Source: Thauera terpenica 58Eu
GTDB lineage: Bacteria; Pseudomonadota; Gammaproteobacteria; Burkholderiales; Rhodocyclaceae
Length of the DNA stretch: 64,000 nt
Direction of reading: 5' to 3'
NCBI RefSeq assembly: GCF_000443165.1
Contig: NZ_ATJV01000114.1
Coordinates: 62,001-126,000, forward strand
Numbering within the stretch: the first letter of the stretch is position 1; each line of letters begins with the position of its first letter. Positions 20,041-34,471 of the stretch are shown in pieces. Below the pieces are notes generated by a model. That model was given only the letters and a program-made list of their open reading frames with translations. It ran no database searches and was not told where the DNA came from. Both the position numbers and the translations under genes were made by a program.

Positions 20041-22617
20041 ATGCAAGATGCGCTCAACACCAGCCTCCAGGCCCTGATCGCGGACTCGCGCCAGCGCCTC
20101 ATCGACGGCTCAGCCGCCTTGCGCAGCGCCTACGAGGCGCAGCCGCGCACCGCGGCACTGCTCAAGGGGCGTGCGAAGCTCGTCGACAGAGAGGTCGTCC
20201 GCATCTGGCAAGCCTGTGCCATGCCGGCGCAGGCCAGCTTGCTGGCCGTGGGCGGCTACGGGCGCGGCGAATTGTTTCCGGCATCCGATGTCGATGTGCT
20301 GGTGCTCTTGCCACAGGCCGCGGACACCCACATGCGCGAGCGCCTGTCGGACATGGTGGGCGCGCTGTGGGATATCGGACTGGAGATCGGCCATGCGGTA
20401 CGCACGGTGGACGAATGCATCGAAGTCGCCAACGACGACATCACCGTGCAGACGACGCTGCTCGAGGCGCGCTTCCTCGCCGGCAACAAGGCCTTGTTCG
20501 CCGAGCTCGACGAGCGCTACCACGCCGCGCTCGACGTCCGCAGCTTCTACAAGGCCAAGCAGCTCGAGCAGCAGCAACGCTACGCGCGCTTCGACGACAC
20601 CCCTTACGCGCTCGAGCCGAACTGCAAGGAAAGCCCGGGCGGCCTGCGCGACCTGCAGATGCTGGGCTGGATCGCGCGCGCCGCGGGCCTTGGCCACAGC
20701 TGGCGCGATCTCGCCCGCCGCCGCCTGATCACCGGGGGCGAGGCCAGCGAGCTGCGCAGTGTCGAGCGCTTCCTGCAACACCTGCGCATTCGCCTGCACT
20801 ACCTCACCGGGCGCGCCGAAGACCGCGTGCTGTTCGATCACCAGGAAAAACTGGCACGTCTGATGGGGGTCGAAGCCACTGCCAACCGGCGTGCCTCCGA
20901 GGCGCTGATGCAGCGCTACTACGTCAACGCCAAGATGGTCACGCAGCTCAACACCGTGTTGCTGCAGAACTACGGCACGGTGATCTTTCCCGACCGCGGC
21001 GCCGCGATCGTCATCAACCCGCGCTTTCAGGTCGTGCGCGAGCTGCTCGACCTGCGCCACGATGAGGTTTTCGAACGCCACCCCTCCGCCTTGCTGGAGT
21101 GCTTCCTGCTGCTGCAACAGCGCTCCGAACTCAAGGGCATGACCGCGCGCACCTTGCGCACCCTGTGGATCAACCGCAACCGCATCAACGCCGCCTTTCG
21201 CGCCGACCCTCACAACCGCGCGCTGTTCCTGCAGATCCTGCAGCAAAAGCGCGGCATCGTGCATGCCTTCCGGCGCATGAACGAGTACGGCATCCTGTCG
21301 CGCTACCTGCCGCCGTGGCGCCGCATCATCGGCCAGATGCAGCACGACCTCTTCCATGTGTATACGGTCGACCAGCACATCCTGATGGTGCTGCGCAATA
21401 TCCGCCGCTTCACCATGGGTGAGCACGCACACGAATACCCCTTGATGACGCGCCTCATCATGGCCTTCGATCGCCACTGGCTGCTGTATGTGGCAGCGCT
21501 GTTCCACGACATCGCCAAGGGCCGCGGCGGCGATCACTCCAAACTGGGCATGGCGGATGCGCGCGAGTTCTGCGTGCTGCACGCCATCGACGAGGAGGAC
21601 AGCGCCCTCGTCGTGTGGCTCGTCGAGCAGCACCTGAGCATGTCGCGCTTTGCCCAGAAGGAAGACACCTCGGACCCCGAGGTGGTGCAGCGCTTTGCCG
21701 CCATTGTCGGTGACGAGCGCCACCTGGTCGCGCTCTACCTGCTCACCCATGCCGACATCCGCGGCACCAGCCCGAAGGTCTGGAACGGCTGGAAAGGCAA
21801 GTTGCTGGAAGACCTCTTTTTCGCCTCGCAGCGCCTGTTGCGCGGCGCCACGCCACAGCAGGCGCTGGGCCTGGACGACAGACTGGAAGACGCGCGGCGC
21901 ATGCTGCGCTTCCACGGCCTGCGCCCCGGCGTCGAGGAGCGGCTGTGGTCCGAGCTCGATTCGGTCTATTTCATGCGCCACTCGGCCGAGGAGATCGCCT
22001 GGCACACACGGGTGCTCTACTTCCGTGCGGATGCCGAGGAGGCGGTGGTGAAGGCGCGCGTGGCCGAAGAAGGCGACGGGGTGCAGGTGATGATCTTCAC
22101 CCCCGACCAGAAGGAGCTCTTCGTTCGCCTCACCGGCTTCTTTGGTCGCCTCGGCTTCACCATCATCGACGCCAAGGTGCACACCACCCGCCACGGCCAC
22201 GCGCTCGACAGCTTCATGCTGCAAGACCCCGGCGGCGAGTCCAGTTACCGCGACGTCATCACCCTGATCGAGCATGAGCTCACGCGCTACCTCGCCCATC
22301 CTGACGTCATCGACCGCCCGTCGCGCGGACGCATGTCACGTCAGGTGAAGCACTTTCCGATCACGCCGCAGGTCAGCATCCGGCCGGACGAAGCTGGCCG
22401 CCACTACATCCTGTCGCTGACCGCCGCCGATCGCCCCGGCCTGCTGTTCGACATCGCCGAAGTGCTCGCCAGCCACGGCATACGTCTGCACACCGCCAAG
22501 ATCGCCACGCTTGGCGAGCGCGTGGAGGACACTTTCCTGCTCACCGGCGCCATCCTCGCGCAGGATGCGCAGCGGCTGCGGGTGGAACGCGAGCTGCTGC
22601 AACGCCTGCAGGTCTAG
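20041..22617 (+). CDS. glnD: bifunctional PII uridylyltransferase/uridylyl-removing enzyme
   Basis: Nitrogen sensor that uridylylates PII proteins when glutamine is low and removes UMP when it is high. 858 residues. Domains in order: nucleotidyltransferase with GGYGRGELFPASDVDV (Gly71-Gly72, Asp83, Asp85); a helical linker; an HD domain (LFHDIAKGRGGDHSKLG) for the removal reaction; and two C-terminal ACT domains (about 685-770 and 795-858) that bind glutamine. The ATG at 20041 is used; the open frame continues upstream into map and is discarded. It starts 58 bp after map, likely cotranscribed. Confidence 0.97.
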   Translation: MQDALNTSLQALIADSRQRLIDGSAALRSAYEAQPRTAALLKGRAKLVDREVVRIWQACAMPAQASLLAVGGYGRGELFPASDVDVLVLLPQAADTHMRERLSDMVGALWDIGLEIGHAVRTVDECIEVANDDITVQTTLLEARFLAGNKALFAELDERYHAALDVRSFYKAKQLEQQQRYARFDDTPYALEPNCKESPGGLRDLQMLGWIARAAGLGHSWRDLARRRLITGGEASELRSVERFLQHLRIRLHYLTGRAEDRVLFDHQEKLARLMGVEATANRRASEALMQRYYVNAKMVTQLNTVLLQNYGTVIFPDRGAAIVINPRFQVVRELLDLRHDEVFERHPSALLECFLLLQQRSELKGMTARTLRTLWINRNRINAAFRADPHNRALFLQILQQKRGIVHAFRRMNEYGILSRYLPPWRRIIGQMQHDLFHVYTVDQHILMVLRNIRRFTMGEHAHEYPLMTRLIMAFDRHWLLYVAALFHDIAKGRGGDHSKLGMADAREFCVLHAIDEEDSALVVWLVEQHLSMSRFAQKEDTSDPEVVQRFAAIVGDERHLVALYLLTHADIRGTSPKVWNGWKGKLLEDLFFASQRLLRGATPQQALGLDDRLEDARRMLRFHGLRPGVEERLWSELDSVYFMRHSAEEIAWHTRVLYFRADAEEAVVKARVAEEGDGVQVMIFTPDQKELFVRLTGFFGRLGFTIIDAKVHTTRHGHALDSFMLQDPGGESSYRDVITLIEHELTRYLAHPDVIDRPSRGRMSRQVKHFPITPQVSIRPDEAGRHYILSLTAADRPGLLFDIAEVLASHGIRLHTAKIATLGERVEDTFLLTGAILAQDAQRLRVERELLQRLQV

Positions 22618-22653
22618 CCCGCGCCTCCTGCCTCATGGTCCCGGCCCCACACC

Positions 22654-23391
22654 TCACACTTGGCAGAGCCTTTCAAGAATCACCCGCACGCGCGACATGG
22701 CCGTCTGCAGTACGGTCTCGATGTCGTCAAAGATGATGCCGGCTGCGCTGTCGGCGCGCCCCGCGCCGTAATTGACCACGACATTGAGCGCTGCGTAAGG
22801 CAGCTCGAGCTCACGCGCCAGCACCGCCTCGGGCATGCCGGTCATGCCCACCACGTCCGCACCATCACGCTCGAAGCGGTTGATCTCGGCCGCGGTCTCA
22901 AGCCGGGGCCCCTGGGTGGCGGCATACACTCCACCATCGACGGCGAGCTCGCCCACCGCCGCGGTCGCGAGCAGCAGGCGCTGGCGCAACGAGGGGTCAT
23001 AGGGATGAGTGAAATCGACGTGCTTCACCGGGGTTTCACCGCCTTCGAAGAAGGTGCTCTTGCGATCCCAGGTGTAATCGATGATCTGATCAGGCACGAC
23101 CAGCGTCCCCGGGGCGAGGTCGGCGCGAATGCTTCCTACCGAAGCCACGGAGATGATGCCGCTGACATCGGCCTGCTTGAGGGCCCAGATGTTTGCGCGG
23201 TAATTGACCAGATGGGGCGGGATGGTGTGGCCGTAACCGTGGCGCGCGAGAAACACCACCGGCTCCTCGCACAGGCTGCCGTAAGTGAGCGCGCCCGAAG
23301 GTTCGCCATAAGGCGTACGCACGACTTCGCGGCGCACGATGGCCAGGTTCGAGAGTTGGGTAAGGCCGCTACCGCCGATGATTGCGAGCAT
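22654..23391 (-). CDS. probable S-methyl-5'-thioinosine phosphorylase (MTAP/PNP family)
   Basis: Purine nucleoside phosphorylase family member of 245 residues. MLAIIGGSGLTQL at the N-terminus binds phosphate. HGYGHTIPPHLVNYRANIWAL and YAATQGPRLETAAEI follow, and VVGMTGMPEAVLARELELPYA lies near the C-terminus. Length and the TQGPRLET/GMTGMPE pattern resemble the Pseudomonas aeruginosa MTIP (PA3004), which cleaves methylthioinosine rather than methylthioadenosine. The substrate assignment is inference; MTAP remains possible. It works in salvage of the polyamine by-product. Converges with glnD and is divergent from typA. Confidence 0.8.
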   Translation of the reverse strand: MLAIIGGSGLTQLSNLAIVRREVVRTPYGEPSGALTYGSLCEEPVVFLARHGYGHTIPPHLVNYRANIWALKQADVSGIISVASVGSIRADLAPGTLVVPDQIIDYTWDRKSTFFEGGETPVKHVDFTHPYDPSLRQRLLLATAAVGELAVDGGVYAATQGPRLETAAEINRFERDGADVVGMTGMPEAVLARELELPYAALNVVVNYGAGRADSAAGIIFDDIETVLQTAMSRVRVILERLCQV

Positions 23392-23505
23392 TCGGTCGCT
23401 CCGCTGAATGGGGCCGCGGATTTTATCATGCACCGCAGCAGCGCCGCGCTGCGCAAACCCGGCGCCGGCGGCGCTTGACATTAAATGCTGCGGCGCCACA
23501 GCACA

Positions 23506-23514
23506 TGGTAGAAT
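23506..23514 (+). promoter_or_regulatory. extended -10 promoter element of typA
   Basis: TGG followed by TAGAAT (23509-23514) forms an extended -10 element. No good -35 lies at the usual distance; a TTGACA sits too far upstream (28-bp spacing). Transcription would start near 23521, about 23 nt before the typA ATG. Confidence 0.4.
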
Positions 23515-23543
23515 CCGTGCCCTTTCAAAGACTTCCCGCTCCC

Positions 23544-25361
<1,818 letters not shown>

Positions 25362-25385
25362 TCCACGGCACGCAGCGCTGATTAC

Positions 25386-25423
25386 AAAAAGCCCCGACAG
25401 CACAAAGCTGCCGGGGCTTTTTT
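25386..25423. terminator. bidirectional intrinsic terminator between typA and galU
   Basis: A 5-A run, then GCCCCG and CAGC, a 5-nt loop (ACAAA), then GCTG and CGGGGC, then TTTTTT, with one mismatch in the stem. The A and T tracts on both sides let it serve typA (plus) and galU (minus), which converge here. Confidence 0.9.
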
Positions 25424-25445
25424 ATGAGTGTGGCTGTGGCGGCCC

Positions 25446-26393
25446 CTATTTCTTCTTGCTGGCGCTGCCCTGGGTGCCCGCTCCCTCAGCGTCTCGCAGC
25501 GCAAGGTTCGCCGCCTCGGCACCGAAGCGCTGGGTGAGATAGGCGGCAAAATCGGAGCCCGTCTCAGGATGGCGCAGACCGAACTCGACCGTCGCCTTGA
25601 GATAGCCCAGCTTGGAGCCGCAGTCGTAGCGCACGCCGTCGAACTGGTAGGCCAGCACCGCCTCCTCCTTGAGCAGCGAGGCAATGGCGTCGGTGAGCTG
25701 GTACTCGCCGCCCGCACCCGGCTTGAGCGCGCGGATGTGATCGAAGATGCGCGGGGTCAGGATGTAGCGCCCCACCACCGCCTGCGTTGTCGGCGCCTCT
25801 TCGGGTTTCGGCTTTTCGATGATGCCCGTCATGCGCTGCACCTGGCCGATCTGCGCTTCGGTGCTGACGATGCCGTAGCTGCCGGTTTGTTCACGCGGCA
25901 CATTCATCGTCCCCAGCACCGAACAGCGATGGTAGTTGAACACCTCCACCATCTGCTTGAGCACCGGCTTTTCATCCTTGTTGTCGAGCAGGTCGTCGGC
26001 CAGGATGACCGCGAAGGCCTCGTCACTGACGACGTGGCTGGCACACAGCACGGCGTGGCCAAGGCCGAGCGCTTCGGACTGACGGATGTAGATGCAATTG
26101 ACACCCTTGGGCACCGTCTTGCGCACGATCTCGAGCAGTTCCTTCTTGCCACGCGCCTCGAGTTCGGTCTCAAGCTCATAGGCCTTGTCGAAGTGGTCCT
26201 CGATCGAGCGCTTGGTGCGGCCCGTGATGAAGATCATGTCCGTGATGCCTGCGGCCACCGCCTCCTCGACAGCGTACTGGATCAGCGGCTTGTCGACGAT
26301 GGGCAGCATTTCCTTCGGGCTGGCCTTGGTCGCTGGCAAGAAGCGCGTGCCCATGCCGGCAACAGGAAAGACCGCCTTGGTGACCTTCTTCAT
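25446..26393 (-). CDS. galU: UTP-glucose-1-phosphate uridylyltransferase
   Basis: Makes UDP-glucose for LPS core, exopolysaccharide and trehalose/galactose metabolism. 315 residues. [37 protein letters not shown] region at the N-terminus carries the nucleotidyltransferase motif. [22 protein letters not shown] and the C-terminal RF..EA are present. The ATG at 26393 is chosen with GGAG 9 nt upstream; a GTG three codons earlier is too close to the same site. The Ser/Lys-rich tail is a short non-conserved extension. Confidence 0.96.
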   Translation of the reverse strand: MKKVTKAVFPVAGMGTRFLPATKASPKEMLPIVDKPLIQYAVEEAVAAGITDMIFITGRTKRSIEDHFDKAYELETELEARGKKELLEIVRKTVPKGVNCIYIRQSEALGLGHAVLCASHVVSDEAFAVILADDLLDNKDEKPVLKQMVEVFNYHRCSVLGTMNVPREQTGSYGIVSTEAQIGQVQRMTGIIEKPKPEEAPTTQAVVGRYILTPRIFDHIRALKPGAGGEYQLTDAIASLLKEEAVLAYQFDGVRYDCGSKLGYLKATVEFGLRHPETGSDFAAYLTQRFGAEAANLALRDAEGAGTQGSASKKK

Positions 26394-26489
26394 TTTTTTC
26401 ACTCCACTTTGAATGCTTGTATTGGATCCCTTGTGCCCCCGACAGCCAGGCAGCGCCGCGCATGATGCACGCAGCCGGCCCCGCAGGCA

Positions 26490-29680
<3,191 letters not shown>

Positions 29681-29708
29681 AAGAGTTTCCACAATTCCTT
29701 GCAATTCT

Positions 29709-32700
29709 TCAGGCTGCCGCCGGCTCGGCCAGGCGCAGCGCTTCTTCGATATCCACTTCCACCACGCGTGAAACCCCTTGCTCCTGCATGGTCACGCCCA
29801 CAAGCTGCTGCGCAAATTCCATCGTGATCTTGCTGTGACTGATGAAGATGAACTGCGTCTGTGCGGACATGCGCTTGACCAGGTTCGCGTAGCGCTCGGT
29901 ATTCGTATCGTCCAGCGGCGCATCGACCTCGTCAAGCATGCAGAACGGCGCAGGGTTGAGCTGGAACATCGAAAAAACCAGCGCAATCGCGGTGAGCGCC
30001 TTCTCGCCGCCCGACAAGAGGTGAATGGACGTGTTCTTCTTGCCCGGAGGCTGAGCGACGATCTGTACGCCCGCGTCCAGAATTTCATCGCCGGTCAGCA
30101 CCAGCTCTGCCCGCCCACCGCCGAACAGCTGCGGGAACAAGGTGCCGAACTGGCGATTGACCGTATTGTAGGTTTCCTGCAGCTGCGCGCGCGTGTCACG
30201 ATCGATGCGGCGGATGGCGTCCTCGAGTGTGTCGATAGCCTGGAGCAGGTCTTCGGTCTGTGCATCGAGATAGCCCTTGCGCTGCGCGGCGCTGCGTAGC
30301 TCGTCGAGGGCGGCAAGGTTGACCGCACCCAGCTCGGAGATCTCACGCGCCAGCCGCGACACTTCGCGCTGCAGGCTGCTGTCCTTGAGCTCGGGCGTGA
30401 GCATGGGCTGCAGCGCCACCTCGTCCGCCTCCACTTCCAGCAGGCGTTCGACGAACTGGGTGACGGCGAGCTCGCTCGCCTGCAGCGCCAGGCGCAGCTC
30501 GGACACGCGCGCGCGCGCGGGCGCCGCGTCGTGCTCGACGCGCAGTCGCGTCTCCTCGGTGTGCTTGAGCGCGGCGCTCGCCTCTTCGAGCGCATCACGC
30601 CGCGCCGCCAGCGCGCGCTCGCGGCTGTGGCGCAGCTCAAGGGCTGCCTGCAGCGCATCGGCGCTGCGCCTGTCGTCGGTGGCGGCAAGCTCGGCATCGC
30701 GGGTTTGCGTCTCGGCGATGACGCGCTCGAGCTGCTCGGCGGCGAGTTGCAGGTTGCGCCCGATATCGTCGAGCTTGGTGACGCACTCGCGTGCGGAGAA
30801 GTTCACCTCCTGCAACTCACGCGCCGCCGCCTGCTCCAGCGCGCGCGCCTCGCGCACAGCCTGTTCACGCTCGCGCAACACCTCCGTGCCCGCATCCAGG
30901 CCTGCACGCTGCAGATCGGCAAGCTCTTCGGCGCGCGCGAGTTCGATTTCGGCGCGCGCCTGGTGCTCATGCTCGGTGTGCTCGAGGTGCCCAAGGTCTT
31001 CGAGATCCCGCGTGAGCTGGAGCTGGCGCTCTTGAGCGCGGCTGCGTGCCTGTGCGAGCTTGAGCACCTCGACCTGCTCGCTGTGCACCTGCGCCTGAGT
31101 GCCCTGGATCTCGCGCCGCAGCACGCCGACCTGCTCCTGCAGCGCAGCGCTCCCGGTTTCGGCGGCGACCAGGGCTTCCTGCGCCAGGCTGGCTTCGTCC
31201 TCCAGCGCCTCTTGCTGAGCGGCCAGGAGGTCGATCTCGCGCTGGCGCTCGATGACGCCCTGGGTGCGGCTGTCGGCGAGCGCGTGACAGAGCAACTCGC
31301 GGCTCAGAATCTGGCCTTGTGCGCTGACCAGCACCACCCCCGCCGGCAGCTCGGCATGGCGTGCCAGCCAGGGCTCCAGCCGCTCGAGCGCAAACACCCC
31401 GCGCAACAAGCTGGCCAGCAGCGGGCGCAGCGCCGGGGTCAGCACTTCGATCTTGTCCATTAGCGGCACCCACGTCGCATCCAGCAGCGCGGGCGAGGTG
31501 TCGTCGTAAGTGATGGCATCAGCGCCAAGCCCGAGCCCCATGCCGAGCACGATCGCCAGCGACTCGGGCGGTGCCTCAGCGAGCATGGCTTGCGCCGCAT
31601 TCGCCGAGGCCTCGGTGTCGGCGCCGACGAGTGCGGCCAGACGCTCACGCAGCACCGCTTCCAGCGCCGCATCCCAGCCCGCGGCCACACGCAGGCTGCG
31701 CCACAGCGGCGGCAGGGTTTCCAGGCCGTGGCGCTTGAGCCAGTCGCCCAGCTTGCCTTGCGCCTGCACCCTCGCCTGCAGTTGCTGCAAGGCGTCGCGG
31801 CGTGCGCGCAGCTCGGTGAGGCGGCGCTGCACGGCGCGTTCGTGCTCGAGCGCGGTCTTCAGCACCGCCTGCGCATCCGGCAGCTGCTCCTGCAAGGCGG
31901 CAAGCGCGTGCTGCTGGGTCGCGAGCGCGTCCTGCATGGCTTCGAGGCGGGCCTCACGCTCGGCCAGTTCGGCCGCGTCAGGCCCGCTGATGGTCGCGCG
32001 TTCGCCTTCGAGCCGGCCACGGCGCTGCTGCAAGGCCTCGAGCGCGCGAGTCGCACTGGCGCGATGGGCTTCCTCCACCCGCAGCCGCTGTTCGGTCTGC
32101 GTCAGCTCACGTCGCGCTGCGGCCACGGTCGTGTCCGCTGCCACTCGAGCGGATTCGAGCTCGGGCATGCGCTCGGCGATCTCAAGGTGACGCGCCTCCG
32201 CGCGCTCCGCGCGCAGTGCGGCGTTGTCGGCCAGGCCCAGCCAGCGCTCGCGATCGTGCTGCAGGGCTGCGTTGCGCCCCTGCCAGTGTTCGCGGTCGAG
32301 TTCGAGCTGGGCCAGACGCGTCTCCAGTCGGCTACGCGCCTGGCCAAGGTGTTGCAATTCAGTCTCGAGGCGCGCCACCTCGGCGCTCACCGCGAAGAGC
32401 TCGCTCTGCGCCACATGCACCGCCTCCGAGGCCTGGAAATGCGCTGCACGCGCGCTGTCGACCGCCGCTTCCAGCTCCTGCAGGCGCGCGCTATCGGCTT
32501 CGATGCGCAGGCTGGCGGCATTGAGCTCGGCGCTCAGACGCGCCCGTTCGGCCTGCGCCTCATTGCGCCTGAGCAGCCACAAGAGCTGCTGCTTCTGCAC
32601 ATGCGCCGCGTTCAGGGCGTTGTAACGGGTCGCGACCTCGGCCTGCGCCTCGAGGTGGGTGATGCGCTCGCCGAGTTCCATGCGGATGTCGTCGAGACGG

Positions 32701-33275
32701 GCGAGGTTGTCGCGGGCATCGCGCAGGCGACCCTCGGTCTCGCGGCGGCGCTCGCGATATTTCGTCACCCCCGCGGCTTCCTCGAGAAAACCGCGGATCT
32801 CCTCTGGCCTGGCCTCGATGATGCGCGAGATCATGCCCTGCTCGATGATCGCGTAGGCTCTCGGTCCCAGACCGGTGCCCAGGAAGAGATCGATGACGTC
32901 CTTGCGCCGGACATGCACGTTGTTGATGTAATAGGTCGACTCGCCCGCGCGGTCGAGCACGCGCTTGACGGAGATTTCGTTGTAGCGCGACCACTGCCCG
33001 GCCGCCCGCCCCTCGGCGTTGTCGAACACCAGCTCCACACTGGCACGCGACACCGGCTTGCGCGTGGTCGAGCCATTGAAGATCACGTCCTGCATCGACT
33101 CGCCGCGCAGGGCGGAGGCACGGGTCTCGCCCAGCACCCAGCGCACGGCATCGATGATGTTCGATTTGCCGCAGCCATTGGGGCCGACCACCCCCACCAG
33201 ATTGCCGGGGGTGAGCACCGTGGTGGGGTCGACGAAGGTCTTGAAACCGGCGAGTTTTAACTTGGACAGGCGCAC
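29709..33275 (-). CDS. smc: chromosome segregation ATPase SMC
   Basis: Condensin-type SMC that organises and segregates the chromosome with ScpA/ScpB. 1188 residues. Walker A GPNGCGKSN is at 31-39. Long coiled coils (about 170-500 and 670-1020) flank a hinge with LVGADTEASANAAQAML and VLVSAQGQILSRE. The C-terminal head carries the signature LSGGEKALTAIAL and Walker B FCMLDEVDAPLDD. The GTG at 33275 is the start because the canonical N-terminus (RLSKLKLAGFKTFVDPTT) follows it. First gene of smc-zipA-ligA, with an extended -10 promoter about 100 bp upstream. Confidence 0.97.
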   Translation of the reverse strand: MRLSKLKLAGFKTFVDPTTVLTPGNLVGVVGPNGCGKSNIIDAVRWVLGETRASALRGESMQDVIFNGSTTRKPVSRASVELVFDNAEGRAAGQWSRYNEISVKRVLDRAGESTYYINNVHVRRKDVIDLFLGTGLGPRAYAIIEQGMISRIIEARPEEIRGFLEEAAGVTKYRERRRETEGRLRDARDNLARLDDIRMELGERITHLEAQAEVATRYNALNAAHVQKQQLLWLLRRNEAQAERARLSAELNAASLRIEADSARLQELEAAVDSARAAHFQASEAVHVAQSELFAVSAEVARLETELQHLGQARSRLETRLAQLELDREHWQGRNAALQHDRERWLGLADNAALRAERAEARHLEIAERMPELESARVAADTTVAAARRELTQTEQRLRVEEAHRASATRALEALQQRRGRLEGERATISGPDAAELAEREARLEAMQDALATQQHALAALQEQLPDAQAVLKTALEHERAVQRRLTELRARRDALQQLQARVQAQGKLGDWLKRHGLETLPPLWRSLRVAAGWDAALEAVLRERLAALVGADTEASANAAQAMLAEAPPESLAIVLGMGLGLGADAITYDDTSPALLDATWVPLMDKIEVLTPALRPLLASLLRGVFALERLEPWLARHAELPAGVVLVSAQGQILSRELLCHALADSRTQGVIERQREIDLLAAQQEALEDEASLAQEALVAAETGSAALQEQVGVLRREIQGTQAQVHSEQVEVLKLAQARSRAQERQLQLTRDLEDLGHLEHTEHEHQARAEIELARAEELADLQRAGLDAGTEVLREREQAVREARALEQAAARELQEVNFSARECVTKLDDIGRNLQLAAEQLERVIAETQTRDAELAATDDRRSADALQAALELRHSRERALAARRDALEEASAALKHTEETRLRVEHDAAPARARVSELRLALQASELAVTQFVERLLEVEADEVALQPMLTPELKDSSLQREVSRLAREISELGAVNLAALDELRSAAQRKGYLDAQTEDLLQAIDTLEDAIRRIDRDTRAQLQETYNTVNRQFGTLFPQLFGGGRAELVLTGDEILDAGVQIVAQPPGKKNTSIHLLSGGEKALTAIALVFSMFQLNPAPFCMLDEVDAPLDDTNTERYANLVKRMSAQTQFIFISHSKITMEFAQQLVGVTMQEQGVSRVVEVDIEEALRLAEPAAA

Positions 33276-33336
33276 GTCGTGACGGGACTCGGAACTGCAC
33301 CCGGAGGGGGTGAAACGCAGGGGGAGCGCGATGGCG

Positions 33337-33366
33337 CTTGCCAGCCCAACTACAGGCGCTGGCAAG
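33337..33366. repeat. perfect 9-bp inverted repeat in the smc leader
   Basis: CTTGCCAGC (33337-33345) and GCTGGCAAG (33358-33366) are perfect inverted copies separated by 12 bp. On the predicted smc transcript, which would start near 33367, this hairpin would form at the extreme 5' end. It could stabilise the mRNA or be a protein operator overlapping the start of transcription. Confidence 0.6.
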
Positions 33367-33373
33367 GCCCGAC

Positions 33374-33382
33374 ATGATAACA
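33374..33382 (-). promoter_or_regulatory. extended -10 promoter of smc-zipA-ligA
   Basis: Minus strand TGT followed by TATCAT (5/6 match to TATAAT) makes an extended -10 element; no clear -35 is present. The predicted start near 33367 leaves a leader of about 92 nt to the GTG at 33275. The remaining divergent stretch up to dapD (to 33574) shows no convincing dapD promoter. Confidence 0.45.
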
Positions 33383-33574
33383 TCGCCGACCCTCCCCACT
33401 CGGCTGCAGCGGCCTTGTGTCGCCCGGATTGTGTAGCAGAGTGAATCCTGGCCTCGCCCGCTGTCAGCCCTGTTCCGCAGAGAAGCTGCGCGCGCGGACT
33501 GCCGATACGCCCTAGTGCGTCGAGGCAGCCAGGCGTGTCGACGGCTTGTGCCCAAATCAGTGAGAGAAAACCCC

Positions 33575-34396
33575 ATGCAAGCGCTACAAACGATCATCGA
33601 CGACGCCTTCGAGAACCGCGCCAGCCTGTCCCCCAGCTCGGCCCCGGCCGAGATCCGCGATGCGGTGGAAGAAGTGATCGCCGGTCTGGATGCCGGCACC
33701 CTGCGTGTCGCCGAAAAAAAGGACGGACAGTGGATGCTCAACCAGTGGATCAAGAAGGCGGTGCTGATTTCCTTTCGTCTGCGCGAAAACGAACAGGTAC
33801 AGGCTGGCGGCCTCAACTTCTTCGACAAGGTCGATACCAAGTTCGGCGACTACACGCCTGAACAGTTCCGTGAAGGCGGCTTTCGCGTGGTGCCGCCGGC
33901 CGTCGCCCGCAAGGGCAGCTTCATTGGCAGGAACGTGGTGCTGATGCCATCGTATGTGAATATCGGTGCCTATGTGGATGAAGGCACGATGGTCGATACC
34001 TGGGCGACCGTCGGCTCATGCGCCCAGATCGGCAAGAACGTGCATCTTTCGGGCGGGGTCGGCATCGGTGGCGTGCTCGAGCCCATCCAGGCCGGCCCGG
34101 TGATCATCGAGGACAATGTCTTCGTCGGCGCGCGCTCGGAGGTGGTCGAAGGGGTGATCATCGAGGAGAACGCGGTGCTGTCGATGGGCGTGTATATTGG
34201 TCAGAGCACCAAGATCTATGACCGCGAGACGGGCACGGTGAGCTATGGCCGCGTGCCATCGGGCGCCGTGGTGGTGCCGGGTAGCCTGCCCTCGGCATGC
34301 GGCAAGTACAGTCTTTACTGTGCGGTGATCGTGAAGCGAGTGGATGCGCAGACACGTGCCAAGACGGGCATCAATGAATTGTTGCGCAACGCCTGA
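33575..34396 (+). CDS. dapD: tetrahydrodipicolinate N-succinyltransferase
   Basis: Succinylates tetrahydrodipicolinate in the succinylase branch of lysine/diaminopimelate synthesis. 273 residues, the family length. An N-terminal helical domain precedes a left-handed beta-helix with [26 protein letters not shown] and [14 protein letters not shown], the active-site region. [24 protein letters not shown] follows. The ATG at 33575 follows GAGAGAAAA. dapE, which acts two steps later, is separated from it only by pilU. Confidence 0.97.
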   Translation: MQALQTIIDDAFENRASLSPSSAPAEIRDAVEEVIAGLDAGTLRVAEKKDGQWMLNQWIKKAVLISFRLRENEQVQAGGLNFFDKVDTKFGDYTPEQFREGGFRVVPPAVARKGSFIGRNVVLMPSYVNIGAYVDEGTMVDTWATVGSCAQIGKNVHLSGGVGIGGVLEPIQAGPVIIEDNVFVGARSEVVEGVIIEENAVLSMGVYIGQSTKIYDRETGTVSYGRVPSGAVVVPGSLPSACGKYSLYCAVIVKRVDAQTRAKTGINELLRNA

Positions 34397-34423
34397 TTCG
34401 CTGCGCGAAGCAGGACACAAACA

Positions 34424-34442
34424 GAGCGGGGACCGGACCCGC
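34424..34442 (+). terminator. weak hairpin between dapD and the pilU-like gene
   Basis: AGCGGG (34424-34429) and CCCGCT (34437-34442) pair around a 7-nt loop, followed by only TT. It could be a weak terminator or attenuator; with so short a T tract read-through is expected. Confidence 0.35.
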
Positions 34443-34471
34443 TTTGCGATCACGAGCGGGGGTGGAGCGCG

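Noticed and set aside
23481-23514. TTGACA upstream of typA as its -35
   Set aside because: It is 28 bp from TAGAAT, too far for a sigma70 -35/-10 pair. The extended -10 explains the site better.
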